Part shown: positions 58,184 through 64,000 of the stretch, piece by piece
How positions within the stretch are numbered: the stretch's first letter is position 1
Layout: the number at the start of each line of letters is the position of its first letter
Assembly: GCF_051020985.1 (NCBI RefSeq)
Contig: NC_135001.1
Coordinates: 23,801,896 to 23,865,895, forward strand
Direction: 5' to 3'
Origin: Nomia melanderi
Lineage: Eukaryota; Arthropoda; Insecta; Hymenoptera; Halictidae
Length of the DNA stretch: 64,000 nt
Translations under genes and position numbers: made by a program
The notes under the pieces: model-generated
The model's database searches: none
What the model saw: the letters and a program-made list of their open reading frames with translations, nothing else
Told to the model about the DNA's origin: nothing

Positions 58184-61100
58184 GTGAGTAGTCCTCCTTC
58201 CTCCTCCTCCTCCTCCTCCTCCTCCTTCTTCTTCTTCTTCTTCTTCTTCGGGCACCCAGTTTCTCGCGGGCATTGTCTCCCGCCGAGATATAGGTTATTA
58301 GGCGAAACATTCAGCCGCGCACGGCTCGCGATGCTCCGCGTCCTCTCTTGATACGTTGGATTGATTTTACTCGAGAGCAATCTACTCGGCGAAACGTCTC
58401 TCCCTTTATCGGCCACGTTTATGCTGGAATCAATCGGGGACTAAACAAGAAGAACCCAGCGATTCGCGGACGTTCTCGAGTCTTCGAAACGACCGTTTCC
58501 GAAACACCTCCGGTCGGCCGTGAAAGGAAATGTTCACACTCTACTTGCTTAGACGATACGCGAAACGACAATACTTTCCGCTTATCACACGGTTAACAGT
58601 CGATAAAACCGTTATACTAAAAATAGCCGCCTCGAATTACCTCTAAATGGTTCGTTACGCGAGAAATCGAGCAAACGTTCGACGAGTTCGAACGCGAAAT
58701 CGGTGGACTGGAATTTCGGTTACGCGAAACCTCGCAATCGAACTTTTCTTTTCCGTGGAACCGACTCCTCCAGTCCGTACAACGAAGCAGCCGGTAACCT
58801 TCCGCTGCGTTTTATATAATTACCTTATGGTATACCTTGAAAGTTCGGCTTAGAATTTCTCGTAGCCTCGGTAGTTTCCAAGATATTCCGCAAATACGTT
58901 TCATCAGCCTAACGTTTAACGGTTATCGCCGTTCCCGGGACACGGACAGTCTCCGGTAAACGGAATACGTGTCAAATATTTTTGCGAGAACCGCTCTCCC
59001 CGCGAAAGTTCCAAGAAAATCGACGAATGTCACTTCGGTATGTTCCGTTGTGAGCGACACCGATGTAGGTGGCCTGATTCTGCTAGGGCACGCCGCTCGT
59101 TCCCTCGAAAACATACTATTCGCTGTCATTGTTAACAATTTCGAGGCTCCATCGGTTACCGCGCTTCCGCCTAATTCTCCCTACTTACTTATTCACTCGC
59201 GCGTGAATCGCGATTCCTCGCGTTATCCGTCGAAATCGATTTCGCGCCTGGAAATGTCGCTTACCCGTTTAACTCGTGTAATTCACAATTATACGACGGA
59301 CTCGTCGAATAAATAACATTCTTTTTCGATGACACAACATAACACTGTTTCCTCGAATTTTCCCATTTTCCGATTGCTATGCACTTTCAATTTCTATTAA
59401 TACAGATCGCCCCGAAATCCGATCGATCGTTTACGCGTGTAGTTAATCGTTCCGTTTGACATTTTGACCGAGGCTCGCCGAGTATTCCTAATCTGCATGC
59501 CTATCCGTAGATTGCGAGCGTCTAGCCTTTTTCCGTTTCGAACGAAAAAACGAATTATCCCGACAACGTTGCGGGCAAGAACGAAGCATTCCGCGAAACG
59601 CGGCTTTAACGTTTACCAAGGAATCTTCGATAACCCGAAAATACCAGCGGTCTCGCAGCTTTGCAGATTTTCGGATCATTTCGATGGAAACCAGGCTGGG
59701 CTGTGTAATTTCTCGATACTTTGTGGTTTTTCAGGGTTAAAAACCGTTTAAACTTCAATTACCGGCTTTTCGATAGTTCCCTGCCCTTCGCTGGCTCCGA
59801 TAGACGCGAGACGAACGATTAAACTGGAAATAACGTCGAGAAACGTTCGAAAACTCGCGGATTCGCAGGAGACTCCGAGAGTCTCGCGTTAGTTTCGGAA
59901 AGGTGTTTCAAAGGTTTCCCCGTGTCGGCTGTAATTTCGGAAACATAAAGAAAAGTGGGATACAGATATCGACGTTTCCGGTGAGCTTTTATTCCCAGGG
60001 AAACAACGAGCGGCGAGAAAAATTTCTTGACTCGACTTTCACCGGGAATTTCAACGAATCTCTAGAGTTTCGGGAAGAATCGGATTATTCGATGTCGGGA
60101 TTTCCTCCTAAGAAATGTGTTAACTTCATCGAACGTATTGTGCACATTGTGTACATTGTGTACGGAAAAGTTGTTCTCGGCCAGCCAACGACGGAAAGTA
60201 AGATGAAACACCCCCGGCAAAGTGTGGACGATAACACTCAAAGAAATATAGTTCGCGATGAAAAAGGTGGCTTTACTATCTGTAGTTCGGTCTATCTCGT
60301 GTCATTTAATACCGAACGACCTGCGTACCGTGCCTCGCCGATATTAGACAATTTTCATATCTCTTTTTATCGGCTGCACCAATTACGGACATTTTTCAAA
60401 CGAGTTTACACAATTAACCCTTTGAGAATATTTTTCTCAACAAATAATCATTATTTTCTGATGAAATATCAATGATACGTAACACTAAATTCAAGAAATG
60501 TTTCCTTGAATATTAATTCAAAGTTAAACATCGATCAACCACTTCCTCTCTTTAAATATTCTTGTTTATTTCGTTTCTGCGTCGGGAATCGAGGGAATCA
60601 TTAATGATAATTTATTCCTTTTTCCGTTGAAAACCGAAGGCTTTCAGAAGCTGAAGTTCACGGTGTTATAATTTCTCGTTAAAACGACGATTTTAATCTG
60701 GAAACCGAGAACCGCGAATGTTTCGAATTGTGGGGATTGCTGCGGATCTTTCGATGCCACTGATACACCACGTGTGAAAGGTTAAGGGGCTGCTCGGTAT
60801 TCGCTCGAATTAGGTCAAAAACGGATATCTCCCTTATTTCATATTTTTCTCTGGCGCGGATGCTCCAGAACGTCTTCCTAAACGAACATCCGACTAATTT
60901 CCGATATTAATAAAGCTACACGGGTTTCGAAGTCGAGCGTAGCTCCGGAAAAACGAAACGATGCGCACTGTTCCGGTCCGAAGATTTTCGTGACGTTTCA
61001 GCAAAAAATTCCATTCCCCTTGAACACGGGGGACTTAATGAAATTTAAGAAAAACCGTAATTGCAACGAATACTCGCGGCGGGATATTTTAAAACCTACA

Positions 61101-64000
61101 TTTTTCACATTTTTCCCAAGTAAAGAATTCTCTCTCGCGTGAATTACACGTTGCGTTTAAGAACAAACGGGAACGGTTAACATTGTTCGCAATCGACGAG
61201 GAATCGATCTTTCAACCGAAACGCGTATAGTTTGGTATTTTTGCAAAATTCGATTCCGATTAATCGCGTTCGGCGTAATTACGTGGGATTCGCTGTTTCG
61301 TTCGATTACGCGAGGTATCGGAATATAAGAAAGTTTTCTGAGCAACTGTTTAGATTACAGGGACACGGAACGCTGTGCTGCGGATAATCCCGCGACTAAG
61401 CACAGCAGTTTTTGTCCGCATCCAGTCGAAACAGCGCAATCCGGGGCAGCACGGCGAGACTTAATTAAACTGCTGATTTCGTCACAATTTCTAATAGTGC
61501 CGTTCGCCTCTCCCTTATAATCCGGGAATGAAGTTTCCTCGATTTACAATTCAAATTGCTCCAGAAACCGCCGAACAGATGCTTTAATAAACAACTTTAA
61601 CGTTTCTCTATCGAGCCGTCGAGCTAAGGCTAGGCTCACGCGTCGCTTTTACGCGTGCTGAATTTTATAAAGGTTATTTACCGAACGCTCGCGTCGATTC
61701 TCGATCGATGCACGAGCGCGTGCATCCTAATTTTCGAATCTCCGATGCCCGAGATCGAAACGGAGGGACGTTTTCCAGAAACAGAGTAATTGATCTGTAG
61801 GGTAAATAGGTGCGAGTAAACCTACCGTTGGAGGGACGCTTCAACAAAATTAAACTGTGTCACACGACGTGTCATTAGAACGTGGGAGAGTCACTGTCTC
61901 TTCGCATTCTTCGATGAATGTTTTATTCGACCGTTCGTCGAGCCAGTAGATTATATTAAAATTACAGCCAACGATCAGATTATTTGCGATCGGAACAACA
62001 TTCTTCCTCGAATACCGTCTGAAACATCGAAAATATTACGCGGTAATAACGCGTACGCGCCATGAAACATCTACAAAGCGTTTTTCTCGAAGCCACGTTT
62101 TTCAAGCCGGTTGACCTGATTTCTAATACAATCGTAACCCGATTACCTCTAAATTATATACCTTTTCCTGCCGTGCAAATGGATAAATTTCAGTAATATT
62201 TCCCTGCCTCGCGGTGAACCGACTAAACAAGTTTCTTCTCGAATGAGGTTTATTTCTTAAATCGACTGCCGATTCTTAATTAGAATAAACGTCATTTTAT
62301 CGGTCGCGACGGCAGTTTTGAAAATTGTTTAACGGCGTAGGAATATTTATCGAATATCGACATCGATGCGTAAATCGAGAATTATTTAAATGTTTCAGTT
62401 ACGAATAAGAATATTCATTGTTATCGAAACGATGTCATCATTTCTGCTCGCGTACTTTTTAAATGTCGGTTCTTGTAGCTGACAAACATTAATCAAAATT
62501 ACCTGCTCGTTACGCCTGAATACGCCCTTCTAACTGGGATGATTTTAACACTCCGCACAACAATTATCCTCATGAAATTTCACCCGCCTGTTTAAGGGTT
62601 AATTACCATGGCCTTGTTACCGTTCCGCGGTTCCGCAACCTAACGTGTCTTAAAGGCCTCGTATAAATAAAATAACACTAAACGAAAGTTAATATACATT
62701 ATTTAAGTAATAATTTAGGAATAAACAAAGTGAAGTTTAAAGAGACTCGTACAACTTTCGAAATTAGATATTTGATCGTATCGTGTGTTTCATGATAATG
62801 ATATTGATAATAATAATATTATTACGGTTTTTGAAAGATACAATTTCACGTACGACGAGGTAAACCCTTAATGATTCTCGTTAATGTTATAAACTCGATC
62901 TTACAGTTTCATTTATTGGCGAACGCTCGAGTAATTATTTATATTTTTGTATCGTCAAGCTAATAAAAGGATCTCGTAAGTCCGTATATAATTTTCAATA
63001 ATCGATACCTCAACCGGTGGAATTAAATAATTTTGTGTCGAGTCTCCTTCTCATTCCCATTTATATTCTTATCAATTTTCGTGCTTAATTACTTTTCATA
63101 TTAAGCTCGCGATGTCTTCTTTCCATAAATTTCATTGTAATAAATTCTATCGCGTACTAGCATTCGTTACAAATATTAATGTGCAACGAAAAAATACGTT
63201 TCAGGATGAAATCTCGCGCTAAAAAAGAATTTCCATTAATATTGATCGTCGATTGCTTACTATTCAAAGTTAACCCAAAAGTCAAAGTTAAACTGTACTA
63301 GGCAAAGACTCGATCGAATGAACCTAAAAATAGAATGAATTATTTCGGAAACGTCGAAGACTCCCGCAAATAGTTAACAACGGAACATAAAACTAACATT
63401 CGCTTTGGAAACGAACGAATTCGCTTTCCAGAAGTCGCAGAAACTCCGTCGCGAGTCTGTGTCAATGGGTCAATAATAAAATGAAAATAGAAATAGAATA
63501 AATCGAGTTTCGAAGAAAGAAACGAAGGCAAAGGAGCCACCCGTCCCACTCGGAACAAAGGGCTGTCCTTTATAGCCGCAACCGGAGGACACGCGGCATG
63601 ATCGCCGTATTAATAGGTTAGTCGGTGTGTGACATAGTTGTGTGCCCCGGCTGAGGAAACTGCCGTCTCGCTCCGCAGTGATAAGTGGTATAGGCGAGGG
63701 ACAAGTCAAACATCGTAGACGGCTCGGGATCAAAGACGCGCGAGAAAGGAAAGATTAAAAACGCAATCGTCAGAATTGACGTCACCGGTGTGGCGAGCCA
63801 GCCCCGAGGGTCGGGCCGGCGAGATTATCGAGGCTTCGGCCCCGGAAATTCCCAGGAAAAATACGACCTTTTCTCGGCCACGCAGGACATTCCTTCGATC
63901 CACCTAAACGCGGCAAATTTCTACCGTTCGCGTTACACCACGAATCACTCGCGCACCACCCGCATCGATTAACTCCGCTTTCGGAATTTTCACAGATTTA
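58184..64000 (+). other. Large first intron of the channel gene, no exon seen
   Basis: The intron begins at the donor at 58184 and runs past the window edge without a convincing coding exon. The first 65 bases hold a TCC then TTC repeat (about 58195-58248). The rest is mixed sequence with many CGA/TCG words. A GC-richer patch at about 63540-63970 contains a 60-codon frame without homology; it could be an alternative 5' exon or nothing. Confidence 0.55.

Noticed and set aside
57665..58273. Gly/Ala/Val-rich minus-strand frame with poly-Glu and poly-Gly
   Set aside because: Mirror of the channel exon and the TCC/TTC repeat; not a gene.
63790..63972. 60-codon frame at the right end as a next channel exon
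   Set aside because: Does not resemble the expected sequence after the N-terminus (TFCVVSK-type start of domain I) and lacks a clear acceptor and donor in phase.
1..64000. tRNA or rRNA genes
   Set aside because: Scanned for B-box-like GGTTCGANTCC with matching stems and for conserved rRNA blocks; nothing convincing was seen by eye.

Overview
The window looks like insect nuclear DNA, most likely Hymenoptera (a bee, ant or wasp). All recognisable genes are conserved animal genes split by short GT-AG introns (often 60-120 bases). Introns and intergenic DNA are AT-rich, the regions upstream of some genes are strongly CpG-rich, and many small TTAA-flanked and other non-autonomous transposon relics lie in introns. 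There are no bacterial operons, CRISPR arrays or recognisable rRNA or tRNA genes. The species call is an inference.

Layout from left to right: (1) 1-2815, minus: long-form tRNase Z (ELAC2), cut by the left edge. (2) 4399-7147, minus: SCYL2, a pseudokinase of clathrin trafficking, with one intron that frame and homology require to be GC-AG. (3) about 10296-21478, plus: a large single-pass receptor-like protein with one thrombospondin type-1 repeat (THSD1-like), with transposon-filled introns and two possible 3' ends. (4) 21479-29500: repeat-rich DNA with at least six distinct mobile or duplicated elements and the last exon of an unrecognised small Cys-rich, probably secreted protein (26306-26532, minus). 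(5) 29537-30259, plus: COMMD3. (6) 32063-36575, minus: the Polycomb RING protein Psc (BMI1/PCGF family), tail-to-tail with COMMD3. (7) 38445-41045, plus: condensin II kleisin NCAPH2. (8) 41933-45983, plus: colmedin (type II membrane collagen, two Ig domains, olfactomedin). (9) 48131-51573, plus: endosomal Cl-/H+ exchanger ClC-c. (10) 54200-58183, plus: a CpG-rich leader and large first coding exon of a four-domain sodium/calcium channel that looks like NaCP60E (DSC1); its following intron fills the rest of the window and the channel core lies beyond the right edge.

The genes do not form one pathway. They cover RNA processing (ELAC2), vesicle trafficking and endosomal ions (SCYL2, COMMD3, ClC-c), chromatin (Psc, NCAPH2) and the neural or cell surface (THSD1-like, colmedin, the channel). 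The most notable points are: COMMD3 next to the BMI1-family gene, also neighbours in mammals; a 15-codon upstream ORF whose stop overlaps the channel start codon as ATGA; a GC-AG intron in SCYL2; a transposon end lying inside an apparent coding exon of the THSD1-like gene; several short TTAA-flanked inverted-repeat families; and the orphan Cys-rich exon. Exon boundaries were read by eye from splice sites, phase continuity and protein homology and have not been tested against transcripts.
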